This document shows positions 8,256-16,914 of a DNA stretch of 34,796 nt, one piece after another (the first letter of the stretch is position 1; each line of letters opens with the position of its first letter). The notes under the pieces were generated by a model that was given only the letters and a program-made list of their open reading frames with translations, made no database searches and was not told the origin of the DNA. The position numbers were made by a program, and so were the translations under genes. Source of the stretch: Pseudoalteromonas sp. TB64 (GTDB lineage: Bacteria > Pseudomonadota > Gammaproteobacteria > Enterobacterales > Alteromonadaceae); NCBI RefSeq assembly GCF_000498095.1, contig NZ_AUTQ01000061.1, positions 1-34,796 on the forward strand. The letters run 5' to 3'.

Positions 8256-10409
8256 ATGGCACGTCGTATTATGTTAATTCCTGTCTCTACAGGTGTAGGT
8301 TTAACTTCTGTGTCTGTTGGTTTAGTGCGAGCGCTTGAGCAAAAAACCGTTAAAGTTAATTTTTTCAAACCAATTGCTCAGCCACGCTCAGGTGAAACCG
8401 GCCCCGAAAAATCCACACAAATAGTAACTCAAGGCTCATCAATTAACCCTCCTACACCCTTCGCACTTGATTATGCAGAGCAAATGATTGGCGATGGTAA
8501 AGGCGATGATCTGTTAGAAGAAATTGTTGAACGTTTTGAGAGTAAAATAAACGACGACGAAGTAGCCATTATCGAAGGAATGGTAACTACTCGACGACAA
8601 CCTTATGCTGGGCGCGTTAATCGTGAAATAGCACAAACACTCGGCGCCGAAATTGTATTTGTACTTACACCGGGTAATTACAATATTACACAAATAGAAG
8701 ATCGCCTTGAAATTGCCGCCGGTAATTATGGCGGTATTGACCATCCAAGAGTTCTAGGCTGTATTTTTAATAAAGTAAATGCACCACTTGATGAAGAAGG
8801 CAGAGCTCGCGCCGATTTAGTCGATGCGTATAAACCAGAAGAGCTTAAAAACGAATTAAAGCGCTTAGCTGCTTTACCTATTTTTAGGAAAAATTCGTTT
8901 ATGTTACTTGGTGCCATCCCGTGGGACTTTGACCTTGTAGCACCTAGGGTAAAAGATTTGAGCGCGTACTTAAAAGCCACAATTATAAACGAAGGCGATA
9001 TGCTTCACCGCCGCCTGCGTCGTATTACTTTTTGCGCTCGAACTGTTTCAAATATTTTGAATTACTTTACGCCAGGCGCGTTGTTAGTTACCCCAGGGGA
9101 TCGCTCAGACATACTTGTTGCAGCGTGTTTGTCAGCAATGAACGGTACAAAATTAGGCGCCATATTATTGACCGGAAGGTATGAGCCTGAGCCAAGAATT
9201 ATGGCGCTTTGCGAGCAAGCTATGCAAACAGGTTTGCCTGTACTTGCAACCGAAGCCGACACTTGGCGTACGTCGTTATTGCTGCATAACTTTAATATGG
9301 AAGTACCAAGTGATGACGATCAACGTATTGAAAAAGTTAAAAACCATAATGCAGAACATATTAATTCAAACTGGTTAGATACATTAGCTAAAAATGTAGG
9401 TAAAACACGTAAATTGTCACCACCCGCATTTCGTTACTTATTAACAAATAAAGCACGCAAGGCTGGTAAAACAATAGTCCTGCCTGAAGGAAACGAACCT
9501 CGCACTATAAAAGCCGCCGCTATATGTGGTCAACGTGGTATTGCTAAAACGATATTACTTGGCGATCGCGAAGAAATAATGCGCATTGCTGAACAACAAG
9601 GTATAGAACTAAACGAACATGTAAGCATTATTGAGCCTCAAAGCATTATTAATGATTATGTTGCCCCAATGGTCGAAATTCGTAAAAGCAAAGGATTGAC
9701 TGCGGTTGTAGCACAAGAGCAACTACAAGATAACGTAGTGCTTGGCACTATGATGCTCGAGCAAGGAAAAGTAGATGGTTTAGTATCTGGCGCTGTTAAT
9801 ACCACTGCCAATACAATACGCCCGCCATTACAGTTAATTAAAACAGCACCGGGCTCATCGCTTGTATCATCTATATTTTTTATGCTGCTACCCGATCAAG
9901 TATTGGTATACGGGGACTGTGCTATCAACCCAGACCCAAATGCCGATCAATTAGCTGATATAGCAATTCAATCTGCTGACTCAGCTGCAGCATTTGGTAT
10001 TGAGCCACGCGTTGCCATGATCAGCTACAGTACAGGCACATCTGGCACAGGTGCCGATGTTGAAAAAGTACGAGAAGCCACAAAAATAGCACAACAAAAA
10101 CGTCCTGATTTAATTATTGATGGTCCACTTCAATACGACGCTGCTATTATGGAAAATGTAGCACTCAAAAAAGCACCTAACAGCCCTGTTGCAGGCAAAG
10201 CAACTGTATTTATATTCCCAGATTTAAATACAGGTAATACAACCTATAAAGCCGTACAACGTAGTGCCGACTTAATAAGTATTGGTCCAATGCTGCAAGG
10301 TATGCGTAAACCCGTTAATGATTTAAGCCGTGGTGCTTTAGTAGATGACATTGTATACACAATCGCGCTAACAGCTATTCAAGCGGCTCAAGCCGAAGCA
10401 CTTAATTAA
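8256..10409 (+). CDS. pta: phosphate acetyltransferase, long form
   Basis: Pta transfers the acetyl group of acetyl-CoA to phosphate. This is the long proteobacterial form of 717 residues with three parts. A BioD-like P-loop domain occupies about 1-220, where the nucleotide loop is the degenerate [10 protein letters not shown], as in E. coli Pta. A DRTGG regulatory domain spans about 230-340, and the catalytic PTA/PTB domain spans about 395-712 ([51 protein letters not shown]). The start is one base after the ackA stop codon. A hairpin about 27 bases past the stop probably ends the operon. Confidence 0.95.
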   Translation: MARRIMLIPVSTGVGLTSVSVGLVRALEQKTVKVNFFKPIAQPRSGETGPEKSTQIVTQGSSINPPTPFALDYAEQMIGDGKGDDLLEEIVERFESKINDDEVAIIEGMVTTRRQPYAGRVNREIAQTLGAEIVFVLTPGNYNITQIEDRLEIAAGNYGGIDHPRVLGCIFNKVNAPLDEEGRARADLVDAYKPEELKNELKRLAALPIFRKNSFMLLGAIPWDFDLVAPRVKDLSAYLKATIINEGDMLHRRLRRITFCARTVSNILNYFTPGALLVTPGDRSDILVAACLSAMNGTKLGAILLTGRYEPEPRIMALCEQAMQTGLPVLATEADTWRTSLLLHNFNMEVPSDDDQRIEKVKNHNAEHINSNWLDTLAKNVGKTRKLSPPAFRYLLTNKARKAGKTIVLPEGNEPRTIKAAAICGQRGIAKTILLGDREEIMRIAEQQGIELNEHVSIIEPQSIINDYVAPMVEIRKSKGLTAVVAQEQLQDNVVLGTMMLEQGKVDGLVSGAVNTTANTIRPPLQLIKTAPGSSLVSSIFFMLLPDQVLVYGDCAINPDPNADQLADIAIQSADSAAAFGIEPRVAMISYSTGTSGTGADVEKVREATKIAQQKRPDLIIDGPLQYDAAIMENVALKKAPNSPVAGKATVFIFPDLNTGNTTYKAVQRSADLISIGPMLQGMRKPVNDLSRGALVDDIVYTIALTAIQAAQAEALN

Positions 10410-10414
10410 GCGCC

Positions 10415-10481
10415 AACACTAACATGTGTTTTTTATAGCCTAGCTGTTATTTATTTAATAATTAACTAGTTAGGCTATTTA
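10415..10481 (+). terminator. hairpins downstream of pta, probable terminator
   Basis: A small hairpin AACAC-TAACAT-GTGTT at 10415-10430 is followed by a T run. A longer one at 10436-10477 (TAGCCTAGCT/AGTTAGGCTA, 10 pairs with one wobble, AT-rich loop) is followed by only TTT. Together they probably end the ackA-pta transcript, though neither is a textbook terminator. Confidence 0.45.
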
Positions 10482-10500
10482 TACCCAGCAACCCCCACAG

Positions 10501-10523
10501 TTATCCACAGAAATTGTGGGTAA
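10501..10523. other. consensus DnaA box with a facing near-consensus box
   Basis: TTATCCACA at 10501-10509 is a perfect match to the strongest DnaA box (R1 type). On the opposite strand TTACCCACA at 10515-10523, with one mismatch, faces it across 5 bases. The pair lies in the intergenic region between pta and the ACT-domain gene. One site can occur by chance, and I see no DnaA-box cluster or 13-mer array that would suggest an origin. Confidence 0.35.
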
Positions 10524-10643
10524 GTTTTTACTCCCTTCTTTTATCTACTTATTTACTGCTGAGTTAGTCGTTGTTACACCTTTAATTTAAAGCCAATAAT
10601 CTATACTATAAAGCTATTAATATTGCTGTTTAGCAGGTTTTTA

Positions 10644-11030
10644 ATGTCAAAACAAACATTACAATTACACAGCACCATTTTATCTATACATAGTTTAGAT
10701 ATAGATGCAGACATACCTGCGGCACTTTTAAAGCAATCTCTGTTTTTTATTTCTAAAACCCACGATGAGCTTTCAATTGTGTGTCCGAGTAGTTTTGAAA
10801 TAAAATGCCTTGATACCGAACCAGACTGGCAAGCCCTGGAAGTTGTAGGTCCACTGGGTTTTTCGTTAACCGGAATTATGGCTAATATTTCAGGAGTATT
10901 GGCACGCGCTAAAATTTCTATATTTTCTATTTCAACTTACGATACTGATTATATTCTCATTAAAAAACACACAGTAGATAATGCTATTACCGCATTAAAA
11001 AAAGAGGGTTATAACGTGGTGGTAAATTAG
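10644..11030 (+). CDS. small ACT-domain protein
   Basis: This 128-residue protein has a C-terminal ACT-like fold of the type found as a second domain in aspartokinases. The block LEVVGPLGFSLTGIMANISG (about residues 68-87) holds the loop that binds an amino acid in ACT dimers. It is followed by VLARAKISIFSISTYDTDYILI. There is no catalytic domain, so it probably senses a ligand or regulates a partner. The ATG at 10644 was preferred over one at 10623 because AGCAGG lies 6-12 bases upstream. Its neighbours downstream (EIIA-like, Spx-like, dapE, M15 peptidase) follow with gaps of 4 bases or fewer, so it may respond to an amino acid of the lysine/diaminopimelate branch. That last point is inference. 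Confidence 0.75.
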   Translation: MSKQTLQLHSTILSIHSLDIDADIPAALLKQSLFFISKTHDELSIVCPSSFEIKCLDTEPDWQALEVVGPLGFSLTGIMANISGVLARAKISIFSISTYDTDYILIKKHTVDNAITALKKEGYNVVVN

Positions 11031-11033
11031 CTT

Positions 11034-11531
11034 ATGAAAGCAAAAAAAATTGACTATTTAGCTCAAAATAAAACACCTCTTAGCGCAATAAATATTACCA
11101 GCCCGTTTTCAGGTAAAGTAATTGAACTAAAAGAGCACCCAGAGCCTTTTTTTCGTTTTGGAACACTGGGTCCTGGCATTATGGTACAGCTAACAAGTCA
11201 TAAAATTTTAGCACCGTTTGACGGTACTTTATTACAAGTAAAAAACGCGGGCACTGAGTTTATTTTACAAGCTAAAAATGGTTTAAAAGTTCTGATAAAC
11301 TTAACTATTCCTGATTCGCAATCAATTACGCACACCCACATAGCCCAGCTAAATGGGAGTAAAATAAATAAAGGTCAACGCCTTGCTTACTTTGATTTAC
11401 GTGAATTAGATGCCCCAATGCTAGCAAGTTTAATTTTACTTAACGGACACAACCTCGGCACATTTCATTACTCACATTCGCATGTAAATGCGGGTGTAGA
11501 TACTCTATTAACTATTATTAAGAAGAAGTAG
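11034..11531 (+). CDS. EIIA-Glc-like (Crr-like) protein lacking both active-site histidines
   Basis: The 165-residue protein aligns without gaps over about 120 residues to E. coli EIIA-Glc as I remember it: INITSPFSGKVIEL, LGPGIMVQL, ILAPFDGTLLQV and INKGQRLAYFDL. EIIA-Glc uses two histidines: His90, which is phosphorylated by HPr, in the VHFG motif, and His75. At the equivalent places this protein has Asn89 (VLINLTIPD) and Thr74 (NAGTEF). It therefore cannot take part in phosphotransfer by the known mechanism. It keeps the fold, so it may act as a binding or regulatory protein. It is encoded between the ACT-domain gene (gap 3 bases) and the Spx-like gene (gap 4 bases), away from any PTS gene. 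Confidence 0.8.
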   Translation: MKAKKIDYLAQNKTPLSAINITSPFSGKVIELKEHPEPFFRFGTLGPGIMVQLTSHKILAPFDGTLLQVKNAGTEFILQAKNGLKVLINLTIPDSQSITHTHIAQLNGSKINKGQRLAYFDLRELDAPMLASLILLNGHNLGTFHYSHSHVNAGVDTLLTIIKKK

Positions 11532-11535
11532 ATAT

Positions 11536-11883
11536 ATGATCACTCTATACGGCATTAGCAATTGCGATACGATAAAAAAAGCTAAAAAATACTTAACCGA
11601 TAATAACGTTGAGTTTACCTTTCATGATTACCGCAAAGATGGCGTAAATGAGCAAATGGTGAGTGATTTTGCAGATAAACTCGACTGGGAGCAACTTGTT
11701 AATAAGCGCGGTACTACTTATCGTGCATTAACAGATGAGCAAAAACAGAGTCTAACTAAAGAAAGTGCAATACCACTTTTAGTGGAACAACCAGCAATGA
11801 TCAAACGCCCAGTACTCGTAAATAACGGCAGCTACCATTTAGGCTTTAAAGCAGCTCAATACGATGAGATATTTAAATCATGA
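11536..11883 (+). CDS. Spx/ArsC-like (YffB-type) thioredoxin-fold protein
   Basis: This 115-residue protein of the ArsC/Spx family starts with [19 protein letters not shown]. Cys10 is in the position of the ArsC active-site residue, followed by Asp rather than a second Cys. The later IKRPVLV segment has the family's Arg-Pro. The best match by memory is E. coli YffB, a predicted glutathione-linked reductase that is likewise encoded directly upstream of dapE. True arsenate reduction is not shown, as there is no ars gene nearby. The stop codon overlaps the dapE start (ATGA). Confidence 0.85.
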   Translation: MITLYGISNCDTIKKAKKYLTDNNVEFTFHDYRKDGVNEQMVSDFADKLDWEQLVNKRGTTYRALTDEQKQSLTKESAIPLLVEQPAMIKRPVLVNNGSYHLGFKAAQYDEIFKS

Positions 11884-13010
11884 AAGATGACGTAATTAAA
11901 CTCGCTCAAGCACTCATTCAGCGAGAATCGGTAACACCAGAAGATGCTGGTTGCCAACAAATGATGAACGACCGCCTTGCTGCAGTTGGCTTTAATATAG
12001 AGTCGTTATTTTTTACTGATACATTAAATACATGGGCACGAAAAGGCACACAATCACCACATTTCTGTTTTGCGGGTCATACTGACGTTGTACCAACAGG
12101 TCCTGAAAAAAACTGGCAACACCCACCATTCTCAGGGTTAATAAAAGACGGCTTATTACATGGTCGTGGCGCTGCTGATATGAAAGGCTCATTAGCGGCA
12201 ATGCTTGTAGCAACCGAGCGTTTTGTGACTAAAAATCCAGATCATAAAGGCTCGATTTCTTTTTTAATCACCTCTGACGAAGAAGGACCGTTTATAAACG
12301 GCACAACACGTGTAATAGATACACTAGAAGCCCGTGGTGAAAAAATAGATATGTGCCTAGTAGGCGAACCCTCTTCTCGCGATGTATTAGGTGATGTTGT
12401 TAAAAATGGTCGCAGAGGATCACTTACTGCTTACTTAACAGTTAAAGGCATACAAGGTCATGTTGCCTACCCGCATTTAGCTCAAAACCCAATTCATTTA
12501 GCAACGCCAGCACTTACTGAGCTTAGCCAAACAGTATGGGATAACGGAAACGAATATTTTCCTGCTACTAGCTTTCAAATTTCGAATATAAATGGCGGCA
12601 CTGGTGCTGGTAATGTGATTCCGGGGGAATTAGAAGTACAGTTTAATTTTAGATTTAGCACCGAAGTAACACATGAGCAATTACAGCAACGTGTGAATGA
12701 CATTTTACAAAAGCATAATTTAAATTATGAATTAAGTTGGATAGTAAATGGCTTACCTTTTATTACCGAACACGGTCCACTTGTTGATGCCACAGTCAAT
12801 GCAATTAAATCTGTAACCGGTTTAACCACTAATCTAGAAACCACGGGTGGTACATCAGACGGTCGCTTTATTGCGCAAACAGGCGCTAAAGTAATTGAAC
12901 TTGGACCACGTAACGCCACTATTCATAAAATAGATGAATGCGTAAGTACCGATGACTTAATAGCCCTTGGCGACATTTACGAGCAAATACTAGAGCAACT
13001 TTTAGCATAA
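11880..13010 (+). CDS. dapE: succinyl-diaminopimelate desuccinylase
   Basis: DapE hydrolyses N-succinyl-L,L-diaminopimelate in the lysine and peptidoglycan precursor pathway. The 376-residue M20-family enzyme shows the metal motifs [12 protein letters not shown] (His ligand and Asp), [11 protein letters not shown] (bridging Asp), SDEEGP (catalytic and ligand Glu), CLVGEPSS (ligand Glu) and NATIHKIDE (ligand His). The dimerisation-domain sequence [21 protein letters not shown] and the DapE-typical [11 protein letters not shown] are also present. Length is normal for the family. It overlaps the preceding gene by 4 bases and the next by 1 base (TAATG), so it lies in a tightly coupled operon. Confidence 0.96.
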   Translation: MKDDVIKLAQALIQRESVTPEDAGCQQMMNDRLAAVGFNIESLFFTDTLNTWARKGTQSPHFCFAGHTDVVPTGPEKNWQHPPFSGLIKDGLLHGRGAADMKGSLAAMLVATERFVTKNPDHKGSISFLITSDEEGPFINGTTRVIDTLEARGEKIDMCLVGEPSSRDVLGDVVKNGRRGSLTAYLTVKGIQGHVAYPHLAQNPIHLATPALTELSQTVWDNGNEYFPATSFQISNINGGTGAGNVIPGELEVQFNFRFSTEVTHEQLQQRVNDILQKHNLNYELSWIVNGLPFITEHGPLVDATVNAIKSVTGLTTNLETTGGTSDGRFIAQTGAKVIELGPRNATIHKIDECVSTDDLIALGDIYEQILEQLLA

Positions 13011-13708
13011 TGGATTTAAACCAATCAACACCAATACTGTGTATTACAGGTCAAAGTGATACACATTTAACTGATATACAAAATCATCGTTTGCATAGCA
13101 ACATTATTAGCGACTTTTTAGCGTTACAAAGTGCAGCAAAAAATGCGGGATTTGAGCTCACGATTGCATCAAGCTTTCGTGACTTTAATCGTCAATCAAT
13201 TATTTGGAATAATAAATTTTTAGGTATTCGACCTGTTTTTAATAAACAGCAAGAAATTGCAAATTTGAGCGACCTAAGCGATATAGATAAATGCATTGCT
13301 ATAATGCTCTACTCTGCATTACCTGGGGCAAGCAGACACCATTTAGGTACCGATTTAGACGTGTTTGATAAAGCAGCCGTGAACGACGATTATAAACTAC
13401 AGCTAACACCCGATGAATATCAGCAAGGCGGTCCATTTGCTCCTTTAAGTAACTGGTTAGATGACAACTTGGGTAAGTTTGGTTTTTATCGTCCCTATCA
13501 ACACGATTTAGGCGGCGTAGCACCGGAGCTTTGGCATATAAGCCATATTGAGCAATCACAGTTATTAGTGAATAGGCTTAGCGAACAAGTACTTTTTGAA
13601 TGTATAAAAAAGAGTGAATTGCAGGGGAAGCAGGCAATACTTGATAACTTACCTGCAATTTATGCACGCTTTGTAACTAACGTAAGCCCCCCACAAAAGG
13701 AAGGCTGA
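13010..13708 (+). CDS. M15-family D-alanyl-D-alanine carboxypeptidase-like protein
   Basis: This 232-residue protein has the zinc site of M15B (VanY-type) peptidases: SRHHLGTDLD with ligands His110 and Asp117, and ELWHISH with catalytic Glu173 and ligand His176. The upstream IASSFRDFNRQSIIWNNKF is typical of the same fold. No signal peptide or membrane anchor is visible, unlike most VanY proteins, so it may act in the cytoplasm, for example on recycled muropeptides. Alternatively, export may depend on something not visible here. The one-base overlap with dapE supports cotranscription, and both enzymes touch peptidoglycan peptide chemistry. Confidence 0.85.
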   Translation: MDLNQSTPILCITGQSDTHLTDIQNHRLHSNIISDFLALQSAAKNAGFELTIASSFRDFNRQSIIWNNKFLGIRPVFNKQQEIANLSDLSDIDKCIAIMLYSALPGASRHHLGTDLDVFDKAAVNDDYKLQLTPDEYQQGGPFAPLSNWLDDNLGKFGFYRPYQHDLGGVAPELWHISHIEQSQLLVNRLSEQVLFECIKKSELQGKQAILDNLPAIYARFVTNVSPPQKEG

Positions 13709-13719
13709 CGTAAATAATA

Positions 13720-14589
13720 TTAAACTTTCTTTTTATTTAAAATAAATACCAGCACCGCGCCTAATATTAACGAGCTTGCTACAATAAATTCCATTGTTAC
13801 TTGCTCTGATAAAAACAACACACCGGCAATGGCTGCAAGTACAGGTACACAAAGCTGCACTACAGCAGCTTGTGTACTTTTAAGTAATGGCATTGCCACG
13901 TACCAAACGCTATAGCCAATGCCAGAAGCTATCGCACCTGAGGCACACGCAAGCAATATGCCTTCAATACTTACATTTGGTAAATGGCTCATACCAACTA
14001 ATAATAAAATAGGTATAGCAACTAAGCTTCTTATAAAATTAAAACCTGTAGTGCGCAAAGGCGATACACACACTTTACCTCTAATGCTATAAATGCCCCA
14101 TGCCACACCACTTAATGCCATAAGCGATGCACCCAGTAATGAAGGCACAGCTGCAGATGGCAGCATTAAATACACAAAACCACCCAGCGCGACTATAAAT
14201 GCACACCATTGAAGCACACTTAACTGCTCTTTTTTATATATTCCCCAACCAATCATGGTTAACTGCACCGCAGAAAATAAAATAAGTGCACCGGTGCCTG
14301 TATCTAGCTCTACGTATGCAATCGAAAAACAAAGCGCATAAATAAGGAGGCTAATACTGCTTCGCCAGCTTCCTTTATCGCTTAAAATTGCAGAGTTAAA
14401 TGCACCTTTACGCTTTAAGTTATGGGTATAAATAGCCATTATGATACCCAAACACGCAGCACCACTTAGCAAACGAATAATAGTAAAATTCCAGGCATCT
14501 ATATAGCCTTCGGCTAAAGCCATTCTGCAAAAAAGAGAGTTTGCGGCAAATGCAATTAAAGCAATGATTGTATACAGCGTAGCTTTCAA
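13720..14589 (-). CDS. DMT-superfamily (EamA-type) transporter
   Basis: This 289-residue inner-membrane protein has about ten hydrophobic segments arranged as two EamA repeats. The first covers about residues 1-140 (start MKATLYTIIALIAFAANSLF), the second about 150-286. The second repeat has the usual ALSGVAWGIYSI and AAVVQLCVPVLAAIAGVLFLSEQ. Such proteins export amino acids or other small metabolites; the substrate cannot be told from the sequence. It converges with the M15 peptidase gene with 11 bases between the stop codons and no obvious terminator. Upstream, a TATAAT at 14669-14674 on the minus strand may be its -10 element. Confidence 0.85.
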   Translation of the reverse strand: MKATLYTIIALIAFAANSLFCRMALAEGYIDAWNFTIIRLLSGAACLGIIMAIYTHNLKRKGAFNSAILSDKGSWRSSISLLIYALCFSIAYVELDTGTGALILFSAVQLTMIGWGIYKKEQLSVLQWCAFIVALGGFVYLMLPSAAVPSLLGASLMALSGVAWGIYSIRGKVCVSPLRTTGFNFIRSLVAIPILLLVGMSHLPNVSIEGILLACASGAIASGIGYSVWYVAMPLLKSTQAAVVQLCVPVLAAIAGVLFLSEQVTMEFIVASSLILGAVLVFILNKKKV

Positions 14590-15104
14590 AAAAATTCCTT
14601 AACAACAAAACGGATAACAGCGTTATTTAAGTTACCTAAGCAAGTAAATGCTATCTAATTATTGAACAATTATAGTAATTCAAACCCAGTAAACTACTTA
14701 CTGGTGAGCTTATTTAAACAGGATTATCATTACTGTGCAAAGAGTGTGTTTTGTTTTGATAAATTAAGTAATATTTTTAAAATTAATACTTAATTATTGA
14801 ACGTATTTTTCAATATAAAGATCTAAATCTCAAACATTTAGTACTTGTATCATCTAAAACAATACAACCTATACCGAGTAATATACCCATTAACACACCG
14901 ATGAAATTGTTCATTATGTATTCTTTTTAGGTGTACCGTATTTAACAAGACCAATAAAGCCATTTAAGTATTTCAACTTAGTTTATTAAAATTAAAAATT
15001 CACGTTTTGTTCACCAACGTTACTCTACGATTTCTTACAATGTTTCGTACATTAAACCCAAAAATATATGTTAATGTGTGAAAGTAAATTAAGAGGAGTG
15101 CTCA
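14590..15104. other. 515-base intergenic region between the DMT transporter and the lipoprotein operon
   Basis: This AT-rich region lies between divergently transcribed genes and must hold both promoters. On the minus strand a TATAAT at 14669-14674 could serve the transporter. For the lipoprotein operon I found no convincing -35/-10 pair. A small hydrophobic reading frame at 14810-14914 is listed separately. No RNA gene, repeat array or gene remnant was recognised. Confidence 0.5.
14810..14914 (-). CDS. possible 34-residue small membrane protein
   Basis: The frame encodes MNNFIGVLMGILLGIGCIVL followed by a short polar tail, that is, one predicted membrane helix. The ribosome binding site is weak (AAAAGAA upstream). 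A small ATTGAA/TTCAAT hairpin follows the stop codon. The hydrophobic stretch in otherwise very AT-rich DNA is the only argument for coding, and chance is a real alternative. Confidence 0.25.
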   Translation of the reverse strand: MNNFIGVLMGILLGIGCIVLDDTSTKCLRFRSLY

Positions 15105-16469
15105 GTGCGCCGCAGTATAATTTTAAGCTTTTGTTTTATTTTAAGTGGTTGTAGCACCATAGGCTTTAGTGACCTATTTAACGACTATGCCACCCAAATG
15201 ACACCGGTAAGAAATGCGATCGAGAAAAACAATATCGAAGAAGCACAGTCCCTTATTGCTAAAAATAGCACTATGCACAGTAGTTATCTTTTAAATCAGT
15301 TAGAGCAAGCTCGTATAAACGACTTAGCCAATAACCCTACTGATTCACAAAGTAAATTTGAAAACGTATATACGCAAATGCAAACTAAGCGCGAAGCAGC
15401 AAAAATACAGTTAAGTGCTGGGCTTGAACAAAGCAATGCACTGTTTACCAATGATTCAGCTATAACCTATGTGCCACCAGCTTATGAAATGAGCATGCTA
15501 CATAGCTACAAAGCACTTAATTATGTATACAAAAATGACGTTGAAGGCGCTTTAGTAGAGATTCGCAGAGCAAATAAAGTACAAGTTGATGCGCGCTCAG
15601 AAAACCAATCAGCAATAAATTCAACGGTTCAAGAAGCACAACAGCATTATCCAAGTATGGGCAATGTTACCCGAGACGTAAAAAATGGCTTTCAAAATGC
15701 TTATACATTTTATTTATCGGCTTTGCTTTACCAAAGCGTTAAACAATATGACGACGCTTACATTGATTATAAAAAAGCGTTAGATATTCAGCCAAACAAT
15801 ATTTATTTACAACGTGATGTAATGCGCCTCGCTAAAAAACAAGGGTTTGACCAAGACTTAAGTGAATTTAAAAAACGCTTTAGCGATGCACCCAGCATAC
15901 CGGTAAATCAAGGCGAAGTTATTGTTTTATTTGAACAAGGTTTAGTACCAAAGCAAGATGAATTTAAACTGCGTTTACCAATATACACTTCACGCGGTGA
16001 TGCTCGTTTTTACAGCCTTGCTATGCCTGTATACAAAGATAATGCGTATATAAGACGACTCAATAACATAAACATAGATACAAACAGCTTAGAATTAAAC
16101 CCACTTGTTCATATTGAAGCACTTGCAGCAAAAACATTAGAAGATCAAATTCCTGCCAAGGTGGCACGCCAAATTTTGCGCCTAATCGCAAAAGAGAAAG
16201 TTCGCGCAGAGCTAGCACGTAGCGCCGGCGATGTTGGGAATATACTCGCAAATATTTATAATTTAGCATCGGAGCAAGCCGACACTCGCAGTTGGCTTAC
16301 GCTTCCAAATCAAATTAGTGTTGCAAGGCAAAGCCTAGATATAGGCGAGCATTCGTTACAAGTAGGTACTCAAGCGCCTATAAATTTTACCGTTAGTAAG
16401 CAAGGGTTAACGTTAATTTACCTAACCTCTGTTAATAACTACTTTAACTACCATGTAGTTCAACTCTAG
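15105..16469 (+). CDS. COG3014-type lipoprotein with TPR-like helices
   Basis: This 454-residue protein of unknown function starts with GTG, which is supported by AGAGGAG about 8 bases upstream. The signal peptide ends in ILSGC with lipidated Cys16. The helical region includes a clear TPR-like unit, AYTFYLSALLYQSVKQYDDA followed by YIDYKKALDIQPNN (about residues 200-240). The C-terminal half is a beta-rich domain. As I recall, proteins of the COG3014 group are encoded upstream of ycfL and lpoB in other marine gammaproteobacteria, as here. It probably sits in the outer membrane facing the periplasm and may assist LpoB or cell-wall synthesis, but that is inferred from gene order only. Confidence 0.8.
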   Translation: MRRSIILSFCFILSGCSTIGFSDLFNDYATQMTPVRNAIEKNNIEEAQSLIAKNSTMHSSYLLNQLEQARINDLANNPTDSQSKFENVYTQMQTKREAAKIQLSAGLEQSNALFTNDSAITYVPPAYEMSMLHSYKALNYVYKNDVEGALVEIRRANKVQVDARSENQSAINSTVQEAQQHYPSMGNVTRDVKNGFQNAYTFYLSALLYQSVKQYDDAYIDYKKALDIQPNNIYLQRDVMRLAKKQGFDQDLSEFKKRFSDAPSIPVNQGEVIVLFEQGLVPKQDEFKLRLPIYTSRGDARFYSLAMPVYKDNAYIRRLNNINIDTNSLELNPLVHIEALAAKTLEDQIPAKVARQILRLIAKEKVRAELARSAGDVGNILANIYNLASEQADTRSWLTLPNQISVARQSLDIGEHSLQVGTQAPINFTVSKQGLTLIYLTSVNNYFNYHVVQL

Positions 16470-16477
16470 GAGTCACC

Positions 16478-16903
16478 ATGAAATACATAGTGCCATTATT
16501 TGCTGTTTTAATGCTTAGTGCATGTAGCAGCAAACCCGTTACATCAGGTATTGCCGTTGAACAAAATACAAATAAGTTTAACGAACAACTACGTGTTGAT
16601 AATTCAGATTTAGGTAATAAGCTGGCTATTACTGACGTAAAAACACGTCAAACCAATCAGCTAACCGACGTGGTAGTCACACTTTCGAGTCAATATAAAA
16701 AATCGCAGTATCTGCAATATCAATTTAATTGGTTTGATAAAGATGGTTTTGTAATTAAAGGCAACCACTCGCCTTGGCAAGCACTTACACTATTCGGCTT
16801 TGCAAAAACACAATTACCGGGTTTAGCGCCAAGCTCTGATGCGGTCACCTTTTCTTTAGCAGTAAGAGAAGTATCTACCGAGTCACAAGAATTTAAAGAT
16901 TAA
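16478..16903 (+). CDS. ycfL: YcfL-family (DUF1425) lipoprotein
   Basis: This 141-residue lipoprotein has the lipobox MLSAC with Cys16 and a compact C-terminal beta domain (YLQYQFNWFDKDGFVIKGNH, then SPWQALTLFG) that is typical of the YcfL family. Its function is unknown. In E. coli ycfL lies directly upstream of lpoB, and the same order is seen here. A good ribosome binding site (AGGAG) lies 6 bases upstream of ATG. The gap to the preceding gene is 8 bases and to lpoB 11 bases, so the three genes form an operon. Confidence 0.85.
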   Translation: MKYIVPLFAVLMLSACSSKPVTSGIAVEQNTNKFNEQLRVDNSDLGNKLAITDVKTRQTNQLTDVVVTLSSQYKKSQYLQYQFNWFDKDGFVIKGNHSPWQALTLFGFAKTQLPGLAPSSDAVTFSLAVREVSTESQEFKD

Positions 16904-16914
16904 AGGAAACAGCC

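Noticed and set aside
10440..10530. Replication origin near the DnaA boxes
   Set aside because: Only one perfect and one near-perfect box are present. There are no further boxes, no repeated AT-rich 13-mers, and no dnaA, rep or parAB gene next to it.
11536..11883. Arsenate reductase gene as sign of an arsenic-resistance island
   Set aside because: The protein is the YffB/Spx-like form found upstream of dapE in enterobacteria, and no arsenic transporter or regulator is near.
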